A stretch of 64,000 nucleotides of DNA from Pedobacter sp. AK013. Lineage in GTDB: Bacteria > Bacteroidota > Bacteroidia > Sphingobacteriales > Sphingobacteriaceae. The notes beneath the pieces are model-generated. The model saw nothing but the letters and a program-made list of their open reading frames with translations, had not been told where the DNA came from and did no database searches. The stretch covers positions 103,847-167,846 of the forward strand of contig NZ_JACHCQ010000008.1 in NCBI RefSeq assembly GCF_014205835.1, in the 5' to 3' direction. The translations under genes were made by a program, and so were the position numbers. Positions 36,377-46,500 of this stretch are shown in pieces (positions within the stretch are counted from its first letter, which is position 1; each line of letters begins with the position of its first letter).

Positions 36377-38002
36377 TTGAGTACATTGCTAAATCTCGAA
36401 AGTATTTTCGTTGAAGAGAGCCAGATTCCAGATGAATTTAGGCTCAAGGAAGAAATCAATCAAAAGGAGTTTCTTTCTAATGGAGAAATGAAACCATGGA
36501 ATGGACCATTTAATGAAGTGTTTTCTCCAGTATGCGTAAAAACCCCTGAAGGTTTAAAGCGAAAGCGTATTGGTAGTTTCCCTGTTTGTACAGAAAAAGA
36601 GTCAACAGAGGCTTTAGATGCAGCCGTGGCTGCTTATGATAATGGTCGGGGGCAATGGCCAACCATGAGCGTTGCCGATCGGATTAGCTGCGTAGAAAAC
36701 TTTACCCATAAAATGATTGAGCAAAAGGAAATTGTTGCCAAACTGATTATGTGGGAAATCGGAAAATCTTATGCCGATTCGGTTAAAGAATTTGACCGTA
36801 CGGTTGAATACATCTATGCAACGATCGATGCATTGAAAGATATCGACAGGCAGTCATCACGTTTCGAAATAGAACAAGGTATTGTAGCCCAGGTGCGCCG
36901 TTCTCCGCTGGGAGTGGTACTTTGTATGGGACCGTTCAACTACCCGTTAAACGAGACTTTTACTACCTTGATCCCCGCTTTGATTATGGGCAATACGCTT
37001 TTATTCAAACCACCTAAACATGGTACTTTATTGCACTATCCTTTATTAGAGGCTTTCCGTTCCAGCTTTCCTAAAGGGGTTGTGAATACCATTTATGGTC
37101 GTGGCAATACAATTGTTCCAGGTTTAATGAAATCGGGAAAAATTAATGTACTTACCTTAATCGGATCGAGTAAGGTTGCCAATGAACTGAAAAAACTGCA
37201 CCCTAAAGTAAACCGTTTAAGGGCAATTTTAGGCTTGGATGCAAAAAATGCAGCGATCATTACTAAAGATGCAGATCTTGATCTGGCGGTTTCTGAAACT
37301 GTTTTAGGGTCGCTTTCTTTTAACGGACAGCGTTGTACAGCTATTAAGATCGTTTATGTGCACCGCAGTTTAGCGCAGGAATTTTTAAAACGTTTATCAG
37401 CCGAAGTAGAAAAACTGAAATTTGGTATGCCTTGGGAAAAAGGGGTAAACCTTACACCGCTGCCAGAGCTGAACAAACCTGAATACTTAAAAGAATGTAT
37501 TGATGATGCAGTTTCGCACGGCGCTAAGGTAGTAAACAAAAATGGTGGACAAACTTTAGAAACTTTTGTTTATCCAGCCATCGTTTACCCGGTAAACAGC
37601 AATATGAAACTCTACCGCGAAGAACAGTTTGGTCCGATTGTTCCTGTTGTTCCGTTTGATGATCTGGAAGAACCTATCGAATATTTAATCGGTTCGCCAC
37701 ACGGCCAGCAAGTGAGTATTTTTAGCAACAACGCTGCGGTAATTTCATCATTGATAGATCCTTTGGTTAACCAGGTGAGTCGAGTAAATATCAATTGCCA
37801 ATGTCAACGTGGGCCAGATGTTTTCCCTTTTACCGGTCGTAAAGATAGTGCTGAAGGAACACTTTCTGTAGTGGATGCATTGCGTTCGTTCTCGATCCGT
37901 TCTTTGGTGGCAACCAAATTTACAGATGATAATAAAAAGTTATTGAACGAAATTGTTAAAGGAGATGATTCGAACTTTTTAAGTACGAAATATATTTTTT
38001 AA
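36377..38002 (+). CDS. GapN-like aldehyde dehydrogenase with altered general-base motif
   Basis: 541 residues starting at TTG; no ATG gives a full N-terminus. It is an ALDH-superfamily protein related to NADP-dependent non-phosphorylating glyceraldehyde-3-phosphate dehydrogenases: SPLGVVLCMGPFNYPLNETFTTLIPALIMGNTLLFKPP (about 175-215), LTLIGSSKVANEL and the nucleophile LSFNGQRCTAIKI (Cys320). The usual ELGGK motif reads LGLDAKN, which puts Gly286 at exactly the 34-residue spacing where the general-base Glu normally stands; Asp288 is nearby. I recall related Bacteroidota proteins with LGLEAKN, so this may be a subfamily trait. Oxidising the glyceraldehyde-3-phosphate made by the aldolase would fit the context. 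It is flanked by terminators on both sides and so transcribed alone. Confidence 0.8.
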   Translation: MSTLLNLESIFVEESQIPDEFRLKEEINQKEFLSNGEMKPWNGPFNEVFSPVCVKTPEGLKRKRIGSFPVCTEKESTEALDAAVAAYDNGRGQWPTMSVADRISCVENFTHKMIEQKEIVAKLIMWEIGKSYADSVKEFDRTVEYIYATIDALKDIDRQSSRFEIEQGIVAQVRRSPLGVVLCMGPFNYPLNETFTTLIPALIMGNTLLFKPPKHGTLLHYPLLEAFRSSFPKGVVNTIYGRGNTIVPGLMKSGKINVLTLIGSSKVANELKKLHPKVNRLRAILGLDAKNAAIITKDADLDLAVSETVLGSLSFNGQRCTAIKIVYVHRSLAQEFLKRLSAEVEKLKFGMPWEKGVNLTPLPELNKPEYLKECIDDAVSHGAKVVNKNGGQTLETFVYPAIVYPVNSNMKLYREEQFGPIVPVVPFDDLEEPIEYLIGSPHGQQVSIFSNNAAVISSLIDPLVNQVSRVNINCQCQRGPDVFPFTGRKDSAEGTLSVVDALRSFSIRSLVATKFTDDNKKLLNEIVKGDDSNFLSTKYIF

Positions 38003-38020
38003 ATGGTCAGTTTATAAACC

Positions 38021-38066
38021 AAGCCGCAAAAACATGGATGTATCTGTGGATTTGTGGCTTTTTTAT
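38021..38066 (+). terminator. Terminator after the GapN-like gene
   Basis: AAGCCGCAAA (38021-38030) pairs with TTTGTGGCTT (38051-38060) with one G-U pair, followed by TTTT and A/T-rich DNA. Confidence 0.75.
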
Positions 38067-38218
38067 TTTTCTGTCATTCAGAAAGCAATGAAGAATCCCC
38101 ATACGATAGAACACAAGCCCATAATGAAGAGATCCTTCGCTACATTCAGGATTGACAAACTAAATTTTTATTTTAAACTCAAGCCCAAGGTTGGTGGTTC
38201 ACTAAGCTATGCAAAATA

Positions 38219-38959
38219 TTATTTCAAACTCTTCGCTAAGCTTAACTTCAACTCCTTTATTCCTTTCACTACCAAACCTGCTACCTGTTTGGCTCCCTCT
38301 GGGCTTAAATGTGTATTGTCTTTCTTACCATTTGGATAGTTTACATTTCCTGAATCAACATAATTGAATAATTTGATAGATGGTTCCTCGCCCAGGCGGT
38401 TTAACAAACTTTCCGTTTTAACCAGCATATCAATCAGCGGAACATTTAATGAATCGGCCACACGCCGGGTAATGCGTGGATAATCGCCATGCGAATCCAT
38501 TAGAACTCCATTCTTAAAACTTCTGCGGGAGATTGGCGTAAGTAAAACAGGGAAAGCTTTTTTGCTTCTGGTTTCTTTTACGTAATTAACCAAGTTGATT
38601 TTGAAATCGGCTAATGATACACCAACACTTGGCTTATCAACTTTTTCATCATTATGTCCAAATTCGATAAAAACATAATCGCCAGCATTTAATTGTGCCA
38701 ATATCGGGTCCCAACGCTTCTCTGCCCTGAACGATTTTGTGCTCCTGCCATTTAAAGCCCGGTTATCAACCATAACATCTGTTTTAAAAAAAGACTGTAG
38801 CGCCATTCCCCAACCTGTTTCGGGGAAAGCTTTTTCTTCTTTATTGGCGGCAGTAGAATCGCCGATGATGTACAATTTTGTTTTCTTTTGAATGAAGGTA
38901 AAAGACAGTAAAACAGCTAAAGCACCGGCGGCTAAAATTTTGAAGAGGTTGGTTTTCAT
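38219..38959 (-). CDS. SGNH-fold rhamnogalacturonan acetylesterase-type enzyme, second copy
   Basis: 246 residues with signal peptide MKTNLFKILAAGALAVLLSF. The SGNH blocks are LYIIGDSTAANKEEKAFPETGWG (nucleophile Ser35), ALNGRSTKSFRAEKRWDPI, FIEFGHNDEKVDKPSVG and KKDNTHLSPEGAKQVAGLV (Asp and His). It follows the second CE8 gene by 13 bp on the minus strand, so a methylesterase and an acetylesterase are made together. It is a clear but diverged paralogue of the gene at 19453. Export to the periplasm is expected. Confidence 0.88.
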   Translation of the reverse strand: MKTNLFKILAAGALAVLLSFTFIQKKTKLYIIGDSTAANKEEKAFPETGWGMALQSFFKTDVMVDNRALNGRSTKSFRAEKRWDPILAQLNAGDYVFIEFGHNDEKVDKPSVGVSLADFKINLVNYVKETRSKKAFPVLLTPISRRSFKNGVLMDSHGDYPRITRRVADSLNVPLIDMLVKTESLLNRLGEEPSIKLFNYVDSGNVNYPNGKKDNTHLSPEGAKQVAGLVVKGIKELKLSLAKSLK

Positions 38960-38972
38960 ATTTTCTATAGAT

Positions 38973-39995
38973 CTATAAATGCAGTGGATTCCATTGATCC
39001 GCTCCGCCTAATATATTTTTTAAAGTGTAGTTTTTTGCCTCTTTATCTGTTAATTGTTTGGTCCAGGGTAATCTTGTTTTTGGCGATGCGCCATCGCCAT
39101 TGTTTTTGTATTCTGCATAAAAAACAGTTCGTTCTTTATCCGGAAACATCTTATCGCCTTTCCATGGGTTCCACCCTTCTGGCAGAATATGTTTGCCTAA
39201 ATTACAGTTGATGAATACTGTTTTTGCATACGGTCTCCATGGCCTGCCAAGGTACGCTTTCGTTACTAACGGCTCTGCAATGAGCGTACAATTTATGAAA
39301 ACAAATCCAAATTTTTGTTGCGCTGAAGTTGAGGCTGCCGTGATATAAGAATTACTTAAACTCTTGATGGTACAATTTTGGAAGACTACTGTGGCCTTGC
39401 CAAAAATGAAATCGGTTGTGCCTTCGATATAACAATTCTGATAGTATTGCCGGCTATTTTCGATTGCGGCATAAAGCGTATCCTGATTACCCAGAAACCT
39501 GCAGTTCTTTGCTATGAAACGATCTCCTTCAACATGTATAGCCACAGCTTGGCCAACGCGGCCAGATGAATTGATGATCGTTAAATTTTCGAAATGGGTA
39601 TCATTGCCCTGAACCAATACCGTAAATGAGGTATAGGTGCTGAATTTCGCATTGCCAAAAGCATCTTTTTCCGCTGGGTTGGCTTTACCCGAGTAGTCAT
39701 CGTTGGTGATGATGGTATTTTCTACACTTTCGCCAATAATGGCAATTTTAATTTTCCATGACGGGATGATAAGCTTTTCCTTATAAATGCCATTTTTAAC
39801 ATAAATTTTAGCTTCCTGCTCGCCTAAATCTCTAACCGAATTTACCGCCTCCTGGATGGTTTTATAATTTCCGCTACCATCTTGAGAAACCGTTATGGCA
39901 GAAGGATGTTTTGGATCCTGAGCATGGAGATAAAGAAAGGAAAAGGTATTTAAGATAATTAAGGTAACCGACTTAAAATGGGATAATCTGTTCAT
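38973..39995 (-). CDS. Pectin methylesterase (CE8), second copy, exported
   Basis: 340 residues with signal peptide ending near YLHAQ. Active-site blocks are GRVGQAVAIHVEG (Gln149), GNQDTLYAAIENSRQYY (Gln171, Asp172), CYIEGTTDFIFGKA (Asp195) and AYLGRPWRPYAK (Arg251), all intact. It starts AITVSQDGSGNYKTIQEAVNSV. Compared with the copy at 22193 the helix core is conserved and the N-terminus longer. A terminator lies directly upstream (40026-40056), so this gene needs its own promoter in only about 30 bp, or depends on readthrough from the susCD operon. Confidence 0.94.
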   Translation of the reverse strand: MNRLSHFKSVTLIILNTFSFLYLHAQDPKHPSAITVSQDGSGNYKTIQEAVNSVRDLGEQEAKIYVKNGIYKEKLIIPSWKIKIAIIGESVENTIITNDDYSGKANPAEKDAFGNAKFSTYTSFTVLVQGNDTHFENLTIINSSGRVGQAVAIHVEGDRFIAKNCRFLGNQDTLYAAIENSRQYYQNCYIEGTTDFIFGKATVVFQNCTIKSLSNSYITAASTSAQQKFGFVFINCTLIAEPLVTKAYLGRPWRPYAKTVFINCNLGKHILPEGWNPWKGDKMFPDKERTVFYAEYKNNGDGASPKTRLPWTKQLTDKEAKNYTLKNILGGADQWNPLHL

Positions 39996-40025
39996 TATGA
40001 TCGAGTTTCGGAAATATAAAGTTCA

Positions 40026-40056
40026 TTAAAAAAGGGCAGATAAAAACCTGCCCTTT
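40026..40056 (-). terminator. Terminator of the susC-susD-surface lipoprotein operon
   Basis: AAAGGGCAG (40031-40039) pairs with CTGCCCTTT (40048-40056). Read on the minus strand the stem is followed by a T-rich tail, 14 bp past the stop codon of the lipoprotein gene. Confidence 0.88.
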
Positions 40057-40069
40057 ATAAATAATAAGA

Positions 40070-41716
40070 TTAAAAAGCCCATCTCGGATCGCCAATTGCA
40101 GTTCCGGTAGTACTAGAGGTTCTTAATGTTGAACCTACTGGCAGCGTAAAATCGGTAGTGCTTGCTGTCCATCCTAAATTTTGCTGCTGTGTAACACTTA
40201 AGGTTGCTGTACCGAAAGTTAGGGCCGTGCCTCCAGTTAATGCACTGTTCAGGTTAAAATAATTGGTGTTCGAAATGGTAATAGAACTTCCTGCTCCGGT
40301 ACCCCTTATAGCTGCTGCATTTACTGTTCCGGCTCTTGGTGTATTGGCCAAAATACTATTTTGAATACTAAAATTGATTGGGTTGGTATTGGCATCCAGC
40401 AATGCATACTTAGCGCTTCCTCCAAATGCATTGATGGTAGAATAACTGATCAGAACGGTTGGCGTTTGATCACCCACAAAAGCAGTTGAAGTAAGTACTA
40501 GGCCAGGGCCACAGTTGTAAAAGGTAGATTTAGATACCGTAAGCGTATTAAACTGCAATTTGGTAATGTTGAAGGTATAATAAGTAGAGGTTCCGTTTGC
40601 ACCCATGTCGTAAACGATAGAGTTGTTGACCGTAATGCCTGTAATTTTAAAATCTTTTGCTGCGCCCCCCCTGTCTCCACGTAGAAACGCAGTGGTAGAA
40701 CCATGGGCAATACAATTATCAATTACTAGATTGGTAAAGGTTGCAGCTGATGCATTATTGGTTTGCGAGCCGATTAGATTGATGAAATAAGGCGAAGCCC
40801 CGGGTGTACCATCAAGTTCTAATCCTGATAAGGTTAAACCGGCTCCAGTACCCTCTAAATCAAATTCTTTATAGTTGATTTTTGTATCGGTGGCGTTGCC
40901 CGAAGTCGATTTTAGGGTGATGGTTTTCTGCGTAATAAATGTTGTTGCCGCAGTTAAATTATAGGTGCCCGGATTTAAGCCGATTACTGCACCGTTTGTT
41001 GCTGCTGCAATGGTAGCAGCCAGATCATCGGTAGCAGAAATTACTGTAGTGTAGCTGGTAGGCATTTGGGTAGTAAAAGTAGTGATGCCCTTGCTTTTAG
41101 TGCCAGCGAAGAGCTCTGCATTGTATTTAATACCTGCGGTTAAACCGGTAATCGCTTTTAATCCAGCCGCCGCATCACCTGTACTTAACGTTGCCGTTAT
41201 TGCATTTCCTGTTGAAGGTGTTAATACGATAGATGTAAGACCAACTGTTGGGGTATAACGCAGGGTAATGCCGGTTTCTTTAATCTCCGAATCCCTAACC
41301 GGCAAAAACAACTGAATCCCTGTTAACTGAAACGATGAGCTTACCAGGTATTTAGATTCCGGCTGTGTTTCGGTTGCGTTGGCTTTTACCCTTGCAAAAT
41401 ATTTTGTCCTGACAGATAAGTTGTCTTCTGTAACCGAAATGCCGGTGGTATCGGATGTGGTAGAATATTTTATGCTAGAGAAGAGCGAGTCGGTAGAAAA
41501 ATCGATACTATATTTTAATGCTTTCCCTGCAGACATTAATGGCGCCGTCCAGGTTAGTTTTGCCGAAGTTGCCGATGCGCTAACTTTAACATCACTGGGT
41601 TTAAAAGAGCGTGCAGCTGCTTTGGGCTGATCATCTTTTTTACAGGCTGAAATGGAAATCACTATTCCTAAAAGGAAAGTTATTTTAAAGCCCAATCGGT
41701 TAATATATTTTTTCAT
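40070..41716 (-). CDS. Surface lipoprotein with fibronectin-like domains and a parallel beta-helix (DUF4957/DUF5123-like)
   Basis: 548 residues with lipoprotein signal and lipobox SISAC (Cys25). Residues about 37-130 form a fibronectin-III-like domain (PSDVKVSASATSAKLTWTAPLMSAGKALKYSI), and a second beta-sandwich may follow to about 220. From about 225 the protein is a repetitive beta-helix: LAATIAAATNGAVIGLNPGTYNLTAATTFITQKTITLKSTSG, then LSGLELDGTPGASPYFINLIGS and similar turns, as in DUF4957/DUF5123 proteins found with pectin SusCD systems. Catalytic residues of a lyase were not identified, so a pectin-binding role (SusE/F-like position) is favoured. It is the third gene of the susC operon, 20 bp after susD. 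Confidence 0.8.
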   Translation of the reverse strand: MKKYINRLGFKITFLLGIVISISACKKDDQPKAAARSFKPSDVKVSASATSAKLTWTAPLMSAGKALKYSIDFSTDSLFSSIKYSTTSDTTGISVTEDNLSVRTKYFARVKANATETQPESKYLVSSSFQLTGIQLFLPVRDSEIKETGITLRYTPTVGLTSIVLTPSTGNAITATLSTGDAAAGLKAITGLTAGIKYNAELFAGTKSKGITTFTTQMPTSYTTVISATDDLAATIAAATNGAVIGLNPGTYNLTAATTFITQKTITLKSTSGNATDTKINYKEFDLEGTGAGLTLSGLELDGTPGASPYFINLIGSQTNNASAATFTNLVIDNCIAHGSTTAFLRGDRGGAAKDFKITGITVNNSIVYDMGANGTSTYYTFNITKLQFNTLTVSKSTFYNCGPGLVLTSTAFVGDQTPTVLISYSTINAFGGSAKYALLDANTNPINFSIQNSILANTPRAGTVNAAAIRGTGAGSSITISNTNYFNLNSALTGGTALTFGTATLSVTQQQNLGWTASTTDFTLPVGSTLRTSSTTGTAIGDPRWAF

Positions 41717-41736
41717 GATTAATACCTAAAAAGCAG

Positions 41737-43578
41737 TTAATAACTAGAATTTTGTTTGATTTTTGGGTTCTGGATAAGTGCTGTTGCCGGAAATGGGAAT
41801 AGTGATTTTGCCGGAACGTAACCTGGGGCAACACCTTTCGCCGCACTGGTAATTACATCTTCAGTAATATTGGTAGACCATGCCAGAGAAGTATAACCTG
41901 CTGGTGTAGAAGTTGCCGTTGTGGGCTGGAATAATGCGAAATTTGCATTGCCGCCATAAAAATTGATTGTGGCTACTTCAGTAACACTTGGCGATAAATT
42001 GTAAGCAGATGCAATGTAATAAACCGTTTTTGGTACACTAGCAAAAGTTCCGCTATTTGTCATAAACAACCTTAGTTTCGCTCTTGTTTCTTCAAGTTTT
42101 ATTTGTAAAAGATTCCACCTGATTAAATCGTATTTGCGGATGCCCTCGCCACCAAATTCTAACAAACGTTCTTTAACAATAGCATCAAAAAAGCCTGTTT
42201 TATCCATAGGTGTAACTGGAATTTGTGTTTCGAAACCCAGATAAGCACGTTTTTGGACTTCTTGTAATGCTGAAATAGCGGTAGCTGATGGTGCGCCATT
42301 AATTTCGTTATCAGCTTCAGCATACATCAATAAAATATCTGCAAAGCGTAAAATTGGCCAATTAATAGAGAAATTTTGAGAAGTACTGGCGTTGTTAAAT
42401 GCTGTCCACGATTTGCGGAATTTAGAATTGGTTTGCGAGGTAGGAAGAACAGGGACTTTTAATGAAGAAGCATTGATCTGGTAGGTGCCGATGGTTACAT
42501 CCCGGCGGCAATCTTTGGTTTGATCGAATTCGTAAAAATAAGTTGGGATGGCATTTACTCCTCCACCTGCCTGCTGCGAAGCATAAGATGAACCGGCGGC
42601 AAAAACCAGACCGTCGTAATAGCCGATTTTACTATCAGTAGAAGCATTGGTGCCAAAAGCACCTACTTCGAGCATTAGCTCGTGTGCATCATCATAACGG
42701 GTGGTGGTGTGCAGTGTTTTAAAAATATTTTCGAAATTCGGATTTAAGCTGTGATCGCCCCTGTGATTCATAATGTCAAGGCATTCATCTTTAGCTATTT
42801 TATAAAAATCAAGGTAGTCGGCCCTTCTCACCATTGCATTTTCGGTAGCGCGGAAAGAATAACCTCCTCTTGCCAGGGCAATTCTTGCTCTTAATCCTTT
42901 AATAGCACCTTTGGTAAAACGGAAATCACCATAACTTGGTAATTCACTTCTCCATGGCACCAGTTCCTCAGCTATTTTTAAATCAGCAATAATACGGTTA
43001 TAGGTTTCATCGCGGTTAACATTTGGAATATATACATCCTCCACATCGGTAGGTGCATCAAAATATGCCGGTACGTCACCCCAGTTACGCAATAATTCTG
43101 CATAAAACTGCGCCCTTAATGCTAAAGCTTCACCATAATAACGTTTCATTTCTGTTTTTTCAGCATCCGATCCATTGGTGTATAAAGGAGAAAGCGGAAT
43201 GTATTTAATGGCGTAATTAGCCCTCGAAATTCCGCTGTATAACTGCAACCAGGGGTTATATAAGTCAGAGTTATCAGGTGTTGCGGCATACATGCTTATT
43301 CCCCTGCGGTCTGATCCGTTGGTATAATTTCCGGACGTTCTAAAGTCGTCGGCCATTTGAGGAAAAAGCGCCGATAAGCGGTTGCCATAGCCATTGTCGC
43401 CACATAGTTTATTGTAAACCCCAATTAACACGGCATTGGTATTTGATGTACTTCCAAAAGCCGATTCGGGCGAAGTGGTTGATGGCGAAGTTACGTCAAG
43501 GTATTTTTTGCACGAGGTAAATACCATTACAGCTAACAGCACTACCAATAGTTTATATTTTAAATATGCTTTGTTCAT
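41737..43578 (-). CDS. SusD/RagB-family outer-membrane lipoprotein
   Basis: 613 residues with lipobox VFTSC (Cys23). The SusD fold is shown by KKYLDVTSPSTTSPESAFGSTSNTNAVLIGVYNKLCG at the N-terminus, GEALALRAQFYAELLRNWGDVPAYFDAP (the TPR-like part, about 145-175) and the C-terminal FADILLMYAEADNEINGAPSATAISALQEVQKRAYLGF and VKERLLEFGGEGIRKYDLIRWNLL. It would cap the SusC channel on the cell surface and hold oligogalacturonides. The start lies 12 bp after the susC stop. Substrate specificity is taken from the neighbouring pectin enzymes only. Confidence 0.95.
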   Translation of the reverse strand: MNKAYLKYKLLVVLLAVMVFTSCKKYLDVTSPSTTSPESAFGSTSNTNAVLIGVYNKLCGDNGYGNRLSALFPQMADDFRTSGNYTNGSDRRGISMYAATPDNSDLYNPWLQLYSGISRANYAIKYIPLSPLYTNGSDAEKTEMKRYYGEALALRAQFYAELLRNWGDVPAYFDAPTDVEDVYIPNVNRDETYNRIIADLKIAEELVPWRSELPSYGDFRFTKGAIKGLRARIALARGGYSFRATENAMVRRADYLDFYKIAKDECLDIMNHRGDHSLNPNFENIFKTLHTTTRYDDAHELMLEVGAFGTNASTDSKIGYYDGLVFAAGSSYASQQAGGGVNAIPTYFYEFDQTKDCRRDVTIGTYQINASSLKVPVLPTSQTNSKFRKSWTAFNNASTSQNFSINWPILRFADILLMYAEADNEINGAPSATAISALQEVQKRAYLGFETQIPVTPMDKTGFFDAIVKERLLEFGGEGIRKYDLIRWNLLQIKLEETRAKLRLFMTNSGTFASVPKTVYYIASAYNLSPSVTEVATINFYGGNANFALFQPTTATSTPAGYTSLAWSTNITEDVITSAAKGVAPGYVPAKSLFPFPATALIQNPKIKQNSSY

Positions 43579-43590
43579 GATCAGTTCAAA

Positions 43591-46500
43591 TTAAAAGGTA
43601 ACATTTAAGCCTGCCAAAATGTAGCGGCTACGTGGATAGGCCGCATAATCTACACCAGGTGTTAATGGATTGCCTCTGCGTGTACTCGCTTCCGGGTCGT
43701 AACCAGTATAACCGGTGATGGTATAAAGGTTATTTACAGTAGCATAAAAGCGGACTTTGTTAATTACTTTGGTTCTTGCCAATAGTTTTTGAGGTAGCGA
43801 ATAACCCAGGGTAACATTCGTGATCCTTAAATAAGAAGCATCTTCGATACTGTACGAGGTTAAGAAATAGTTATTGGTAACCGGGGTCCAGATTTTCGTA
43901 TCGGCATTTGCAGCAGCAAGCTGATCCCAATTGGTAATTAAGGCACCATTTGTATTATACCATTTCCACCTGTCGTTCATTGTCGATAACAGGTTATTGT
44001 CTTTTACATTGTACTGAGAAGTAAACTCTACTTTATTGGCGTTATATTCTTTTCCACCAACAGAGAAGTTAACGAAAATGCTCATGTCAAAACCTTTGTA
44101 GGCAAACTGCTGGTTTAAACCACCCGTAAATTTCGGTTGTGCATTTCCTAAAACGGTCCTATCATCAACAGTAATTACATTGCTGGCCGAATTCGTAGTT
44201 TTTGATAATTTCATATCGCCAGGTGCTACGGTCGCCTTGCCAATAATGGCTGCATTATCGGTTACCCCAGGCTTTAAAACCCATCTATTGGTCGATTCGT
44301 AAGTAGCGCGATCGAAATCATCAAGGGTATAAAAACCGTTTGAAACATAGCCATAAAACTGTCCAACGGGTTTGCCCACTTCAACATAGAAATCATCTAA
44401 ATTATTTACCCAGCCAGAAGCGGCCTTAACTGCTGTAACGCCTGATGCAAGACCCAAAACTTTATTCCTGTTGAAAGCGATGTTAAAGCTACTGTTGTAA
44501 GTAAAATTTTTGGTTTTAGCGATCAAGCCTGTTAACTGCAACTCGAGTCCTCTGTTTTGTGTAGAACCAACATTTTGAAGCTGAAATGCATTTCCCAAAA
44601 TAGATGGGATATCGGCGTTTAGGATCAGGTTTTTTACGTGGTTTTGATACACGTCAATTGATCCTGATAAACGGTTTTTGAATAAGCTGAAATCAACACC
44701 AAAGTTTAGCGAAATGGTGGTTTCCCATTTTAACGAAGGATTGGCTAAGGCTATTGTGGCAAGTCCTGGAGTAATGGATGCATCACTCGCCGCATAACCT
44801 GCACTCACCGAATTGGTGTAAAACAACGTTTTATATAAATCTGGGTCTATCCTGTTATTACCTGCAGAACCGTAACTCGCCCTGATCTTTAAATTATCTA
44901 ACCAGTTTAACTGTGCATTTTTGATGAAACCTTCTTCTGAGGCCCTCCAGGCAAATTGTGCTGAAGGGAAAGTGCCCCAACGGTTATTTGCGGCAAATAG
45001 AGAAGAACCATCGCGCCTAACCAAAGCGGTTAAGATGTATTTATTATCAAACGTGTAAGTTGCCCTGCCAAAATAAGAAAACAACCTAAAACCACTTATG
45101 CCGGTTGTTGGTGCATCCTGAACCTGTCCTGTTCCTGGGCTGGCTTTCTGAATGTTTCCGAAAGCTTCTTCGGCAGTAATGTTAACCGGGAAATATTTAA
45201 CTGTGGTGCTGTTCTGGTTATTGTCTGACTGGTTGATCTCCTGACCGATCAAAATATCAAGTTCGTGCTTGCCACCCAGATTTGGCCGGTAATTAAGCGT
45301 ATTGGAATTGGTTAGGGTTTTAGTACTCGAATTGGCTAAAACCACAACTGGTAAACCAGCTGCGTTGCGAGCCACTCCGCTTAAAGGACCGTTAAAGGTA
45401 TTTGTTTTACGATCGCTAAAGTTTAAACCAAGCGTACTTTTAAAACTTAGGTTTTTTAAGATCTGGTAGCTTAAATAGGCACTGCTGATAAAATCATTTC
45501 GGTAATCATATTTAAGCTCCTGATTAGCCAAGGTAATCGGATTGGTTAATAAAGTTGCACCATAATCGGCATCAAACTGATCGCCAGAATCGCCTGCACC
45601 GTTGTAAGGTTGGTAACGTACCGAATTGCGTAAACGGTTGGTTCCTTGCGAGCCAGTGCTCGAAGTACCCACACCATCTATGCGCTGACGGCTGTAACGT
45701 ATGTTGATGCCCGTACGGAATTTATCGGAAATTTTATGGTCGAAACGAAACGAAGCAAAAGTTCGTCTATAGCCCGAGTTTAGCATAATCCCATCTTCCT
45801 GTGTGTTATTTGCAGTAAAATTGAAAGTGGTGGTTTTGGTTCCGCCCGCTAAGTTTACCACCTGCGTATTCGAAAAAGCCTGACGACCAAAAACTTTGTC
45901 CTGCCAATCGATATTTTGGATGTTTTTGTAGATGTCGAGATCTTCAAAAGTACCATAACGTTTGGTAAATGCATCTTTTACATCCTGCGAGGTATTATAA
46001 TTATAAAGCTGGTATTGGTAAGAAACGTAATCATAAGGATTCATCACCGATAGTTCGTTAACAATCTGCCTTGCGCCTGCATAAGCATCAAAAGAAACGG
46101 CAGTTTTCATTTCCTTACCTCCTTTCGTCGTAATAATAACCACACCATTGGCCGCACGCGCACCATAAATGGCTGTAGAAGCAATATCTTTCAATACATC
46201 TATTGATTGGATCTCGTTTGGAGATAACAACGATAGCGCATTATCCAGCTGAACCCCATCTACGATATAAAGTGGGGCATTGCTTTGGGTTAATGAACCA
46301 CCGCCTCTTACTTTAACCTCGATTTCTGCACCTGGAGATCCTTCGGTTGTGGTTACCGAAACGCCGGCAAGTTTACCAGCCAATGCCTGTGCAGCAGTAC
46401 TTACCGGAAAATCGGCCAGATCTTTAGCTGTTACACTCGATACTGCAGAAGAAAGTTTATCCCTTGAAACCGTTCCATAACCCACATTTACAGTTACCTC

